Below, piece after piece: positions 13,001 to 25,900 of a stretch of 64,000 bases of DNA (its first letter is position 1; the number at the start of each line of letters is the position of its first letter). The notes under the pieces were generated by a model. The model had not been told where the DNA came from. It saw only the letters and a program-made list of their open reading frames with translations, and searched no databases. The DNA is taken from the NCBI GenBank assembly GCA_030762895.1, contig CM061062.1:136693104-136757103 (forward strand). The letters run 5' to 3'. A program made the position numbers and the translations under genes. The stretch is from Sophora flavescens (Eukaryota > Streptophyta > Magnoliopsida > Fabales > Fabaceae).

Positions 13001-13869
13001 TTCAGATGGATCCCAATATCCCACTTGTGACGACAATGTCGAAGACTGAGGTCTTCGACGACGCGGGGAATGCCGGGGCATGGCTGATACATCCGGGGGT
13101 GAAATCTGCCACGTACCACGGATCAATCACCACAACTGATTTGAATGCCGACGGGGACCCAATCCGTAGGAGCCATACCGTGGAGACTAGGAGAGTAGCT
13201 CTGCCTCCGACTTGATATTACCTTCACGCACTGCGAGCTAACGGACTATTACACGAGCCACCACCTCTGGACATTGAGTAGGCAACATCGATCGAGGAGG
13301 ACCCTGAGGAGGACTTCTTTGAGGTCATGGAGGAGGATGATCCTGAGTATCACGTTCTGGATCATGACGACGACGACGATTCCATAGATGAGGGCGGCGA
13401 CGTCATAGATCCATTACCTGATGTCTCATCTCGTGGGAGCATTTGTGGAGACCCTGCTTGCTGCCAGTGTCAGTAACCAGTTCGGAGCGTTTTATGGATA
13501 GTCTTCCGTCTTTTGACTTTTTAGAGTTACCTTTTTGGATGTGGTTCCGGACCCTCTTTCCCCATGTTTTTGCTTACTATCTTTGAAGTTGTATCTTCTA
13601 GATGTCTAATTCTGTTGCAATGGCTGTTGATAAGGCCCTAACTTATGTACTGGAACTTGGCTCTCATTGGGACATGTTATGAATATATGTTGTCTTCAAT
13701 TCATGTTCTGAGTGTTCATCATCTTTATCTTGTTTCATCCTTCCAAAAAAAAATACCATTTTTAGTGTACTCATCCATCGAGAAAATGATACTTTCCGAA
13801 AGTAACTAGCATTGTAAATCAGAAATATTTCCGCAATTGGGTAACCATGTGATGCCGGGTTTAGGGTGT

Positions 13870-14843
13870 CACGAAACTCATAACAAAATCCATCGCGACA
13901 CTAATTTCTTGACAAGGAATGTCTCAAGCATCAAGTTATCTTTCTTTCATTGTACTCGACTAACTCTGACATCCCGGGGTGACTCAGATACCCATCATCA
14001 TGACTCATGAGGTAGGTTACATGTCAATGACATTTGGAAGAATACGTATGGTAAAATTGATTAAGGATGACAAATACTTTCGAACTACAATAAGGCATGG
14101 TCTTGGAGATTACAGAAAGAAATTTTCAAGAAAAGAAGTTCCTTGATTTCACTTTCACAAAACCTTAGAGAAGAATTTCATCAATTTGAAAGATACAGGA
14201 ACATTCCGTATGGAAAACGATTCTTCAATTAGGTTCGTGGATGTAAAAATGCATGACCAATACACATTTACAAACATGAATCTAATAGAGTTTCTCCTTC
14301 CATTAGAATTTCCTCGGATAGTTTTAACTCTAAGAGTATTCAACATACTATGAGACGTTCATCAAGGGATGATTTTAAAGGGAATCGGTCTAACAAAACT
14401 GGACCGGGTCACATTTACCAGAATTAAAAGTGACTAGCATGAGTTTCGTCAAGAAACGTTTGTTACTAAGAAATTATTTGGGTCATAACTCAAGAAATAG
14501 TCATAACCAACTTAGGAGTCCTGATAGATTTCAAATCAGCTCAGAAAAGTTTGTTTGACACATGCAAACTTGATCACTACGATTGCTTGATACAATCATA
14601 GGGACTGGAGGAACAATTGTCAATTGACATGTTTATAAAGAATCAAATAGTATGGTGAAGAGTTTTTCTTAAACATGAGACACTCATTCTAAGAGTGGAA
14701 GTTCGGATTGGCTTGTCTCGACTTCGAACAAGTACGAAGTTTTTTTTTTCTAAACATGCTTAATCCGGTTTGTTGTCGTCTTCCACATTCTTCTCTGAAT
14801 GGTGTACGATAACCGATGACTTAGCTCATCTCTCAGTCATGCG
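13870..14843. other. Unassigned sequence, no gene seen
   Basis: About 1 kb between the family 2 LTR end and the resumption of unit 3. It has no long reading frame, no primer-binding site next to the LTR end, and no recognisable gag or pol motif. It may be the decayed interior of the inserted element. Confidence 0.4.
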
Positions 14844-15298
14844 AAGAGTTGGTCTTTCCTCGTATGGTGAGTCAACGGCTCCAAAATCTTAGACATTTCC
14901 TCGACGTGTCTTTGAAATAACCGGTTAGCTTTACAAACTATGGATTTTAGTCACCGTCTGCTGTCATTTTGACAAAAGTGATGTTTCATCCTTATGAGCA
15001 ACACTGACACTTCCAACGGGACAAACTTGGTCTCCAAACTGTTCTGACGTCAATCCTCCCTTTAATTCAAGTCATCTAATTTAACTAACTTTGGAGGCGG
15101 TATCCTACACGAAGCAAAGAAGATCTGACACCATCCAGGAAGGATAGACGAATGTGTCAACATGAATCAACATACCAATTACTAATCATGAGTTCTCATA
15201 AGGTCTCAACCAAACAGAACCCATCAAAACACACCTACTGGTGCATCAACACAAATTGTTTCGATAAGAAAACAATTCAAGCAATGACCAAACAGAGA
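14844..15298 (-). repeat. Tandem unit 3, right part (truncated)
   Basis: Resumes the unit 3 internal sequence (compare 832-1400), with a deletion near 15125 that joins GAAGATC to TGACACCATCC. It ends at about 15298 after CCAAACAGAGATG, where the family 3 LTR starts abruptly. Confidence 0.75.
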
Positions 15299-15394
15299 TG
15301 GAAACGGTCAAAAACCCTAATCGAGTAAATCGACGGAGATGGAAACAGATCTGTAGAGGTACGCCAGAGGATAGGGGTGATGTGTAAGCATGGA

Positions 15395-15774
15395 TGACTC
15401 ACTCCATGAGTCACATGGTGAGTCACCAAGTAGTGATGGCATTCCACAAAGTATCTAAGATATTTATACAAAATATCTAGTTTTCAAGCAAAATGACCAA
15501 ATTACCCTTGTACTTCTTTGTTTATTTCTTTCATGTCCAACCAAATTTTGGACCAAAATTCCCTCCCTCTCTTAGTGATTTTGTGCAGCCCCTCAACTAA
15601 ATCAAACCCATTTCATTTTATTTTCATTTCATCATCTTCCTCTCAAAAACCCTAATCGGGTAAATAACAGAACCAGACACGGATGCGCAGAGATACACCG
15701 GGAGACAGAACGGCGAGTCATCCATGATGACTCATAGGGGATGAGACACCATGGTGAGTCATGGTAGTGACTCA
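15395..15774. promoter_or_regulatory. Two clusters of TGA(G/C)TCA heptamers
   Basis: Cluster 1 has TGACTCA at 15395 and TGAGTCA at 15407 and 15419, spaced 12 and 12 bp. Cluster 2 has near or perfect heptamers at 15714, 15728, 15742, 15755 and 15768, spaced 14, 14, 13 and 13 bp. TGA(G/C)TCA is the core recognised by GCN4/AP-1-type bZIP factors, including plant Opaque2-like proteins. The clusters lie 300-680 bp upstream of a candidate TATA box. The same layout occurs in the other LTR at 22289-22668. Confidence 0.6.
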
Positions 15775-16071
15775 ACTCCCTCAACAATGCTCATAAATGG
15801 TCATAAATGCTCATTATGACAACTTTTCAAAATATCTAGATATTTTCTCATTAACCTAACCTATGCTTGGTTACTTTCAACCAAGGTTAGCCAACCATGA
15901 TAAACCACGAAAATATATTCTCCGTACTTCTTTAACCACATGGCAACCACCAAAACTCACTTATTTCATTTTATTTTCATTTCTTCACATTTTCTACACA
16001 AAATACCCTTTGATCTTTTAATGAATTCCTTTGATGTCCAACAAGGGTTTTGATAATTTTATCCCTCTATC

Positions 16072-16080
16072 ATATATAAA
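16072..16080 (+). promoter_or_regulatory. Candidate TATA box, family 3 5' LTR
   Basis: ATATATAAA in a CTATCATATATAAATTCG context, repeated at 22966-22975 in the 3' LTR. It is followed by a long pyrimidine-rich leader, as in the family 2 LTR. Confidence 0.45.
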
Positions 16081-19000
16081 TTCGACCAATCACCTTCACT
16101 ATTGGTCATCCATCCATTTTACTACACCTTATCATGATGATTCATTAAAAATACCTAAGTTATAATATATTATTCCATAACTTACCCTATCCTTAGTTAA
16201 GTTCAACCATGGTTTACATGACAAATTCAATTTGACTTCTGGTTCAACATTTGTGGTCCAAATTCAAACACACCACTCCTTTCACCCTCCACCACATATT
16301 TCTCTCCTTCATCCTTGTCCATTCAATTTTGATGATGACAAAGTTACAAATATCTAGATATTTTCCTTACTAACTTAACCTAAGCTTAGTCATTTTCTAC
16401 TATGGTTCATTTAAGAATAGCAAACCAATTTCTCTTTCTCATTTGGATAGCCAGACGACCTCCTCACACATCCACACAACTTTATTTCATTTCATTTAAG
16501 CTTCTAAGTTCAAGAATACCATAGTTCTTCCTTGTTCTTCATCTTCCTAACACAAAGTTCTTCCTTCCTCTCCTTCTTAATTTTGTCCAGACCTAATCTA
16601 TCCATCTTCATCTTGATTTTATTTCATTTCCTTTCAATTCATTTCACTCTTAAGTTATCATTCAAGTTCATGACACAAAGTGTTCTTCTTTCCTTTCTAT
16701 GTTCAAGTTTCGGCCATCCTCATTTCCACTTGATCCAAACATTTTCTTGATAAATCAATATGAGATCCTTAATTTTATTCTCATTCTAAACCTAATCCAT
16801 CTCACATAAATTTCTATTTTGAAGCAAAATCTATTCCTTGTTCTTAATACACAAATTCGGCCAACATCACTTCTCCATCATCCAAGAGTTTGTTTCATGA
16901 ATCAACCATAGATCCATCATCCTCTCATCATTCTAAGCCTTAGTTATCTCATCCAAAAATCCTTTTTGAGCCTTATACAAAAATGGGTATTTCTTGGTCA
17001 AGAACATCAATCTCTTGATCGTCATCCTTTTGGCTTAAGATAAGTGATCTAAGCCTTGATTCCTATCTTTGGTTATGTCTAAGCTTAGTTGTATAATCCT
17101 TTTGAATTTTGTGTGTTGATCTCTAGGTTTTTGGAAGCAAAATCGTGGCCATTCCTAGGGGAACCACCAACCTTCACTTGATTTTGAGTGATCTACAAGA
17201 GGTATGGGGGAGATTACTACTATCCTACCTTAATGCAGATATGTATGTGATTTATATTATTTTTGTGTTGTCTTGAAACCTTTAAAGTCAGGGTTATGTC
17301 TTTGTGTGTTTGTGAGCCTCTAAGAGGACTTGGTGTAATAATTATGTGGTGTATGTTGTGTGGTGAAAATTTTGGATGATAGGCTTATTTTATGCATGAT
17401 GGTTAAAAGAAAATTTGTTGTATGCTTACTTGTTTATTGAAAGATAATATGTGGAATATGCTAAATAATCATGCCATGATTTAGTGTTTGAATACATGAA
17501 TATGTATGATGTTTGAGATTGATTGATGAAGAGAAAATCTTCATTTGTGTTGAACATGGTCTCGGCCATGACGAAAAAGAAAATGATATGAGAATCTTAA
17601 GGATTAAAATCATGGAATCTTATAAGTATTTCAAGTTTTTAAAGAATAACAAAATAAAGAAAAATATGTAAGTTTGCAAAGAAATATAATTTCTGGAAAG
17701 TTTATGAGGACTGGAAAAATATTTCTATAGAAGTTGGTTTGGTATGATTTGAAGTTATAAATAAAAAGTTATAAGGTTTTAAGTACATAAGGATCTTTTT
17801 GCAAAAAATGAAAGTATAGGGACTAAAATGCAATTTTCGAAAACTTATGTATCTGGACAGTTAGAAACTGTTTTTCATACCTATCTAAGTGTTCTGATAC
17901 TCCAAAATGAGTCTTGGACCATTAGAGTTAAAAATCATTGAAAAAAGACTTACGTGATTTACAAAATTAACGGCGTTCGGTCGAGTTTTTAGGAATTTTG
18001 TATAATTGGTGAGAAATAGGTAAAATCAGTGTTTCAACATCCTAAAATGAGTATAATAACTTAGAAAATTTATACATTTGAGGTGAAGAACTATATTTTC
18101 AAAAGTATGACTTTTAAGCCTAAATTCAGTAAAAAGCGGAGAAACAATCGTTAAGCATTTTTAAGATTTTCGAGAAAAGGTTTTGAGGAATTTGGTACTT
18201 ATGTATTTTGATGGAATTTGATTTCAAAATGGTTTGGTTTTTAACCAAAGGTTATGGTTTTAAGACAAAAGAATTTTAGTCCGTAAGGCAAGTATTTACA
18301 GTAAAATGCAAAACCTAAGTCATAAACGACTCAGTGAAAATATGAACTTAATAGTTTATGACTTATGGTGAAGCAAGACCATTTGTCATAAAGTATGGAT
18401 TATTCCATATCCATACGTCCATAATACTTAATGACAAAGAGTATTTTAAGGTTACTTGCTCGACAAGTAATTCCGTTCGAGAATGAACTTAAAGAGGTAT
18501 AATGAGTTGGTGCGAACGACCAACCTTCATAATATACTAAATCATTGAAACAGGGATAGACCAATGAGGGATCCTAAATCTTGTGCAAGGATTCACGGGT
18601 TGGTACTATCTTGCCTCTAGAATGGCTATTGATTTCGTCAAAGGAATCCCGAAGTTTATCCGATTGATAAAAACGAACGCACAAGCCGTTATTGGCTTAA
18701 TCCAAACGAAATTGTATGTAAGGTCTTTGTGCCTAGGAAGCGGGCTGACATGCATTGTGCCCATGTGGACGTGCTAGTGACGATCTTCAATGGTCTTGGT
18801 GATGGTCAGGGTAGGAAGGCCACAAATGTCCAGTTGGTGATTCTTCTGGTTGTGGTGTTTCATGCAATACACTGACATCTACTACTAGATGCTAGCCGTA
18901 CCAAGTTATCGAGAGTATTTCACTATCAGTTCTAATTCCACATATGACTGTTACTATTGATTCGCACAAGATGCCTATATTGGCAGCTGTGAAACATCGA

Positions 19001-19948
19001 GCTCTAACCACCCCTTCCCAATGTTCTCTTAAGCTTCGGAGTTAGGGTTAGATCTTCCTTGAGGTTGTGTATCTCTATTCTCGAGTCTCAACGAATTGAC
19101 AGTGTCTGATGTGTTTTGATAAACTTGTTGTGTGTGGATTTACTGTTAATCATCTGGTTGTACTATGATATGTATGTTGTCATATGTGTGTGAGTCGTAT
19201 CACTGCATGTCTGCCTTATGTGTAAGATAAATAGAAATCTCACCTCCTTATTTTTATATTGACTATGTCGGCCGGCTATGTGCCTTCTATATTCTTATTA
19301 GAAGATTGAGACGTCAAGATGTCCTTTGGCTGACGCATCGTAGAGATTGAGGTTCGAGCATGCAGACGATATGTCGGAGTTTCTAGTGGACGTCTTCCAG
19401 ATTATTGATAGTTTGTAGATCATGTTTTCCTCTTTGAAGAGGAAAGGGCTTAGTCCAAGAGTTACTTTTGTAGTGACTCTAGTAGTGTCTTTTGCGATGA
19501 CGTCGGTAGTGGACTCACATTGAGTTTCCACTAGATCTCGTCAATTAGGTTTGTCTTTCTCACGATGTACGAGAGAGATTTATCTTTTATATTTTAGTTT
19601 GGCCAGCTTGGGGGTATGGGAGTTAGTGTTATCATTAATGGAGCTGCGACTCCAAGTATCTTATATTTTAGGAGTTGTGTCTCCATATCTTTATACTTGA
19701 TCAGTATATTTCTGTAATTTCTATTTATGAGTTGGGTTGGGTATCATGTAAATTATTTACGAATTTATGACCCTAATTGTGATAATGGAATATTTTATTA
19801 TCCATTCATCTAAATCAAGGTAGTTATGTTTATGACTTGCGAAAAAGGAAAAAAATTACCCCATTCTTTTATAGAAAATTTTAATTAACCTACTTTTCGG
19901 GCTTAAAATGTCACTTACGATGTAGCTTCCGAGAAGAGTGTTACATTA

Positions 19949-19965
19949 TTAGTATCAGAGCTGGC
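19949..19965 (+). other. tRNA-iMet-like primer-binding site, family 3
   Basis: TAGTATCAGAGCTGG lies a few bases after the LTR end at 19945. It differs by one base from TGGTATCAGAGC over the core. Confidence 0.75.
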
Positions 19966-20499
19966 CGAGTCTTTTGGGCTTTGGGGTTTAGTTCTGTTGT
20001 CGTTTTTGTTGTGTGTTCTTGATTCTATGAAGAATGAATGTTTGGAAGGATAATGACTTTAGTCTATCCTTGGTTGTGTTTATGTTATTTATGACATTGT
20101 TCCGAAAGGATACAACATTGTTTGTCATTCTTTTCATTATTGTTTCTAAGGAGGAATGACAGTGGATAGAATTTTGATGCCAAGTTTTGCTTTAAGTTTT
20201 TCATCATTAACCTTAGTAAGGATTGACTGTCTGTTAGTTGAAGCGAAGAACATAACCGTCACTAAGGAAATAGTTAGGATCAATCTTTTGGACAAGTACT
20301 TTTCTAACAAAGCTTGAGGCGTATCAAAGAATGTAGTTTTGCGACTACGCTAAGAAGAAATGTTGGTTAGAGAATATGTTTGTCGTCTTGAACTTCATTA
20401 ACTATCGTTTATAAGGATTCTTAGGAAACAACCGCAACGATAGTGAACTCAAAAGAGTAGTGACAAGGAAACTAGTGAAGTCATTGTACTTTTCAAAGC

Positions 20500-20598
20500 T
20501 GCCTAAGATGTGGTAAAGGATATGCAACTAGGAACTGCATCGATAAGGAGATCGTTTGTTTCCAGTGTGGAAAGCTGGATCACATTCTACAGTATTAG
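20500..20598 (+). pseudogene. Gag zinc-knuckle remnant
   Basis: One frame encodes two adjacent CCHC-like motifs. The first begins CLRCGKGY and ends TRNC, but the histidine between them is missing. The second reads CFQCGKLDH and lacks its last cysteine. Two knuckles with this spacing occur in gag of chromovirus-type gypsy elements. The frame is not open far on either side, so this is a relic. It supports a gypsy origin for family 3. Confidence 0.6.
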
Positions 20599-21850
20599 GT
20601 TGCATGAGATGTGGAAGGAATCACCAAAGAAGTTACTGCATCCGTAGAGGTCTTGCCTATTCTCGATATGTAGAATCAAGGCATACCACAAGTAGGTGTG
20701 ATCCAACCAAGGGGAAAATTTACCACAGAGAGTAAGCTCTCGGCTATAATGTTTGGTTCGCACTTGAGTCATTCTTAATTCCCTACGAATATGTGAGATA
20801 TTCTGATTACTATCTTTTGTTGATTTTCTTCAGTCGAGTTAATGTGATTTCAGTGTTCATCTTCTATGGTTTATGTTTTGGGTCAGTCAATCAAGATTGC
20901 ATTCTTCTGATGATTTTTTTCAATCGTTGGCTAATCAACCCTTGGACCAACCCTTGTGGGTTAAATATATTTGAATTCTCCGTTGCTGTGGAGAGCTGAT
21001 TTTTGTAAAGTTGACCATTTGCTTTTTCCGGAAATGAGTACAATTGAGAAATGGTGTGATCTTTGATAGATCATATCTTGTTATCCTTGGCAGGTAAAAA
21101 GTTGTAAATTCCCTAGAAGATGAAAATTTGGACAATTCACGTCAAATTTTCTTTTATGCCAAATGAATCAGGGTTACCTCGAGTGGGGGGAACTCACAAA
21201 AAATTTATTGTTGCTCTCTTAAAGACCAAGAGAATTCTTGATTGAGAATCTAGACTCTTGAAAATTAAGAAAGTTATCATCTTCAAATTTTGGCTTTTGA
21301 TGGAAGTTCTTGTTAAGAAAGGAACTTTATTAGAGTCATGGTTGTAAATATGTGGTTGTACAACACATTTTTACATTCAGGAACCTATTAAAGAGACATT
21401 TTTGTATAAAGAATATCCTCTGTCTTTCTATTCATTTAACTTTATTCTATTGAAATAGTAAAGTCTAGGGATTATTTTCTCTTCTTGAAAATTCTTTGTT
21501 CAGATTCTGAGTTCTTGTTATATCGTTGGTGTGTTAGAACCGCCACCGAGGATAAAGTCAGAGTTCTGTATCATTCAGGCATAAGAACCTATTTGATATC
21601 TATGTATTTGAGTCTATTGAACGTTCGAATTATCAAAATGTACTTGAGTCTTGAGAATCAAAAAGTAATTGTCTTGATTATTCTTCTCATGTAGTCTCGC
21701 GAATACAGTATAAGTCAGAGAGGCAGTCTAATCTATGGAATAATTCACGTCACATTTTGAGAAGCGAGATGTTATGCAAGTGGAGCACGATATAGAGGGT
21801 TGATATTCGGGTTCGTTTTCCTTAGATGAATGAATTTTGGGGTCGAAATC

Positions 21851-21869
21851 CTTTTTAGAGGGGTAGTAT
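21851..21869 (+). other. Polypurine tract, family 3
   Basis: A tract ending TTTAGAGGGGTAGTAT abuts TGTAACACCC at 21870. Just upstream is GAATTTTGGGGTCGAAATC, the kind of sequence that precedes the 3' LTR in Tekay/Del-like elements (compare 60941-60979). It primes plus-strand synthesis. Confidence 0.7.
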
Positions 21870-22288
21870 TGTAACACCCTATTTTCTCGCGTCTTGACCG
21901 GTAATTATATTTTATATTATTACCGGGGATCTAGAAAATGATTTTTAGGAAAACAAAATCATATTTGAGATCTTCTATATCAAAGTAAGTTACGGTGAAA
22001 TTTTGGGTTTAAAACTCAGACGAAAACCAGTCTGCGTTGTTACTGACAGTATAATTTTATACCTGCAGAAAACCCTAATTTCGGCCCGAAAACAAAAAAT
22101 TTCAAAATGTTGCCACTTGTTGGGGACAATATATATTTCAAGAATTTCTACTCAAAAATAAAATATTTTATATTATCGGGAGAAAATTTAGCGAAAAAAG
22201 GTCGAAAACCCTAATCGGGTAAATCGACGGAGATGGAAATGGATCTGAAGAGGTACGCCAGAGGATAGGGGCGATGCGTAAGCATGGA

Positions 22289-22668
22289 TGACTCACTCCA
22301 TGAGTCACATGGTGAGCCACCAAGTAATGATGGCATTCCACAAAGTATCTAAGATATTTATACAAAATATCTAGTTTTCAAGCGAAATGACCAAATTACC
22401 CTTGGACTTCTTTGTTTATTCCTTTCATGTCCCACCTAATTTTGGACCTAAACGCCCTCCCTCTCTTAGTGATTTCGTACAGCCCCTCAACTAAATCAAA
22501 CCTATTTCATTTTATTTTCATTTCATCATCTTCCTCTCAAAAACCCTAATCTGGTAAACAACGGAACCAGACACGGATGCACAGAGATACACCGGGAGAT
22601 AGAACGGTGAGTCATACATGATGACTCATAGGGGATAAGTCACCATGGTGAGTCATGTTAGTGACTCA
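22289..22668. promoter_or_regulatory. TGA(G/C)TCA heptamer clusters, 3' LTR
   Basis: Heptamers at 22289, 22301 and 22313 (third mutated to TGAGCCA), then 22608, 22622, 22636 (mutated to TAAGTCA), 22649 and 22662. Spacings of 12/12 and 14/14/13/13 are identical to those in the 5' LTR, and the damaged positions differ or carry different changes. Confidence 0.6.
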
Positions 22669-22965
22669 ACTCCCTCATCAATGCTCATAAATGGTTATAA
22701 ATGCTCATTATGACAACTTTTCAAAATATCTAGATATTTTCTCATTAACCTAACCTATGCTTGGTTACTTTCAATCAAGGTTAGCCAACCATGATAAACC
22801 ACAAAAATATCTTCTCCTCACTTGGTTAACCACATGGCAACGACCAAAACTCACTTCTTTCATTTTATTTTCTTTTCTTCACATTTTCTACACAAAATAC
22901 CCTTTGATCTTTTAATGAATTCCTTTGATGTCCAATAAGGGTTTTGATAATTTTATCCTTCTATC

Positions 22966-22975
22966 ATATATAAAT
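22966..22975 (+). promoter_or_regulatory. Candidate TATA box, family 3 3' LTR
   Basis: CATATATAAA, the equivalent of 16071-16080. Confidence 0.4.
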
Positions 22976-25900
22976 TCGAAAAATCACCTTCACTATTGGT
23001 CATCCATCCATTTTACTTCACCTTATCATGATGATTCATTAAAAATACCTAAGTTATAATATATTATTCCTTAACTTAACCCATCCTTAGTTAAGTTCAA
23101 CCATGGTTTACACGACAAATTCAATTTGACTTCTCCTTCCTCATTTGTGGTCCAAATTCAGTCACACCACTCCTTTCACCCTCCACCACATATTTCTCTC
23201 CTTCATCCTTGTCCATTCAATTTTGATGATGACAAAGTTACAAATATCTAGATATTTTCCTTACTAACTTAACCTAAGCTTAGTCATTTTCTACTATGAC
23301 TCATTTAAGAATAACAAACCAATTTCTCTTTCTCATTTGGACAACCACACGTCCTCCTCGCACCTCCACACAACTTCATTTCATTTCATTTAAGCTTCTA
23401 AGTTCAAGAATACCAAAGTTCTTCCTTGTTCTTCATCTTCATAACACAAAGTTCTTCCTTCCTCTCCTTCTTAATTTCGTCCAGCCCTAATTTATCCATC
23501 TTCATCTTGATTTTATTTCATTTCCTTTAAATTCATTTCACTCTTAAGTTATCATTCAAGTTCATGACATAAAGTGTTCTTCTTTCCTTTCTATGTTCAA
23601 GTTTCCGCCATCATCATTTCCACTTAATCCAAACATTTTCTTGATAAATCAATATGAGATCCTTAATTCTCTTCTCATTCTAAACCTAATCCATCTCACA
23701 CAAATTTCTATTTTGAAGCAAAATCTATTCCTTGTTCTTAATACACAAATTCGGCCAACATCACTTCTCCATCATCCAAGAGTTTGTTTCATGAATCAAC
23801 CATAGATCCATCATCCTCTCATCATTCTAAGCCTTAGTTATCTCATCCAAAAATCCTTTTTGAGCCTTATACAAAAATGGGTATTTCTTGGTCAAGAACA
23901 TCAATCTCTTGATCGTCATTCTTTTGGCTTAAGATAAGTGATCTAAGCCTTGATTCCTATCTTTGGTTATGTCTAAGCTTAGTTGTATAATCCTTTTGGA
24001 TTTTGTGTGTTGATCTCTAGGTTTTTGGAAGCAAAACCGTGGCCATTCCTAGGAGAACAACCAACCTTTGCTTGATTTTGAGTGATCTACAAGAGGTATG
24101 GGGGAGATTACTACTATCCTACCTTAATGAATGTATGTTATTTATATTGTTTTTGTGTTGTCTTGAAACCCTAAAAGTTAGGGTTATGTCTTTGTGTGTT
24201 TGTGAGCCTCTAAGAGGACTTGGTGTAATAATTATGTGGTGTATGTTGTGTGATGAAAATTTATGGATGATAGGCTTATTTTATGCATGATGGTTAAAAG
24301 AAAATTTGTTGTATGCTTACTTGTTTACTGAAAGATAATATGTGGAATATGCTAAATAATCATGCCATGATTTAGTGTTTGAATACATAAATATGTATGT
24401 TGTTTGAGATTGATTGATGAAGATAAAATCTTCATTTGTGTTGGACATGGTTTCGGCCATGATTAAAAAGAAAATTATATGAGAATCTTAAGGATTAAAA
24501 TCATGGAATCTTATAAGTATATCAAGTTTTTAAAGAATAACAAAATAAAGAAAAACCACTAAGTTTGTAAAACTGTTTTTGGGGCAGTATACACTGTCTT
24601 TTCTATTTTTAAGGATTACCTTATCCTATTTTAAATGATCCAAAATTGGTTTGAATTGAATTGGTTAATTATATTGAAAGTTATGGGTTTTTAAAGAAAT
24701 AAGGACTAATATGCAAATTCTGAAAATTTCAGGAACTCTTCTGAAAACTATATTTTTAAGTATTGTGATTATATTCCTTAATGATATAAGATCATAGGAA
24801 TTGGTTTGATGTTAATTGGATTAACACATAAAAAGATATAAGCTTTTTAGTAAACAAAGACCTTTTTGCAAATATTGTAAAATGTGGGGCAGATATGTAA
24901 TTTCTGGAAAGTTTATGAGGACTGGAAAAATATTTCTATAGAAGTTGGTTTGGTATGATTTGAAATTATAAACAAAAAGTTATAAGGTTTTAAGTACATA
25001 AGGATCTTTTTGCAAAAACTGAAAGTTTAGGGACTAAAATGCAATTTTCGAAAACTTATGAATCTGGACAGTTAGAAACTGTTTTTCATACCTATCTAAG
25101 TGTTCTAATACTCTAAAATGAGTCTTGGACCATTAGAGTTAAAAATCATTGAAAAAATACTTGCGCGATTTACAAAATTAACGGCGTTCGGTCGAGTTTT
25201 TAGGAATTTTGTATAATTGATGAGAAATAGGTAAAATCAGTGTTTCAACATCTTAAAATGATTATTATAACTTAGAAAAGTTATACATTTGAGGTGAAGA
25301 ACTATATTTTCAAAAGTATGACTTTTAAGCCTAAATTCAGTAAAAAGCGGAGAAACAGTCGTTAAGCGTTTTTAAGATTTTCGAGAAAAGGTTTTGAGGA
25401 TTTTGGTACTTATTTATTTTGATGGAATTTGATTTCAAAACGGTTTGGTTTTTAACCAAAGGTTTTGGTTTTAATACAAAAGAATTTTAGTCCGTAAGGC
25501 AAGTATTTAAAGTAAAATGCAAAACCTAAGTCATAAACGACTCGGTGAAAATATGAACTTAATAGTTTATGAGTTATGGTGAAGCAAGACCATTTGGCAT
25601 AAAGTGTGGATAATTCCATATCCATACATCCATAATACTTAATGACAAAGAGTATTTTAAGGTTACTTGCTCGACAAGTAATTCCGTTCGGGGATGAACT
25701 TAAAGAGGTATAATGAGTTGGTGCGAACGACCAACCTTCATAATATACTAAATCGTTGAAATAGGGATAGGCCAATGAGGGATCCTAAATCTTGTGCAAG
25801 GATTCACGGGTTGGTACTATCTTGCCTCTAGAATGGCTATTGATTCCATCAAAGGAATCCCGAAGTTTATCCGTTGGATAAATACGAACGCACATGCCGT

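Larger units (their letters stand above)
8999..14843 (+). mobile_element. Insertion in unit 3 carrying a family 2 LTR
   Basis: This block interrupts unit 3, whose two halves flank it almost exactly. Its core (about 9480-13869) is a diverged plus-strand copy of the LTR sequence at 27216-28266 plus 37951-40180: the same U3 block, the same TATA region, and repeated GGCCGAA / GATCATGGA-TTGAG paragraphs at 10390-11300. A terminal-like GGGTGTCAC lies near 13869, preceded by the CGGAAA / CTTTCGGAAAG block typical of these LTR ends. The flanks 8999-9480 and 13870-14843 are not recognised. No clean target-site duplication was found. Confidence 0.6.
15299..19945 (+). mobile_element. Family 3 5' LTR (first ~325 bp missing)
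   Basis: Direct repeat of 22196-26793, collinear over about 4.5 kb, plus a tail (about 19550-19945) lost from the other copy. It ends in GAGTGTTACA followed by an iMet-type primer-binding site, so it is a 5' LTR. The missing start is seen at 21870-22195. Combining both copies, the intact LTR would be about 5.3 kb, unusually long. The decay-sized ORFs inside (for example 18583-18777 and 19298-19531) are not conserved as proteins. Confidence 0.8.
19946..21869 (+). mobile_element. Family 3 internal region, decayed, ~1.9 kb
   Basis: The interior between the two LTRs is only about 1.92 kb, too short for gag-pol. Apart from zinc-knuckle remnants near 20500 I see no RT, RNase H or integrase motif. 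It ends in a polypurine tract beside the 3' LTR. The element would have to be mobilised in trans, or was gutted by deletion. Confidence 0.7.
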
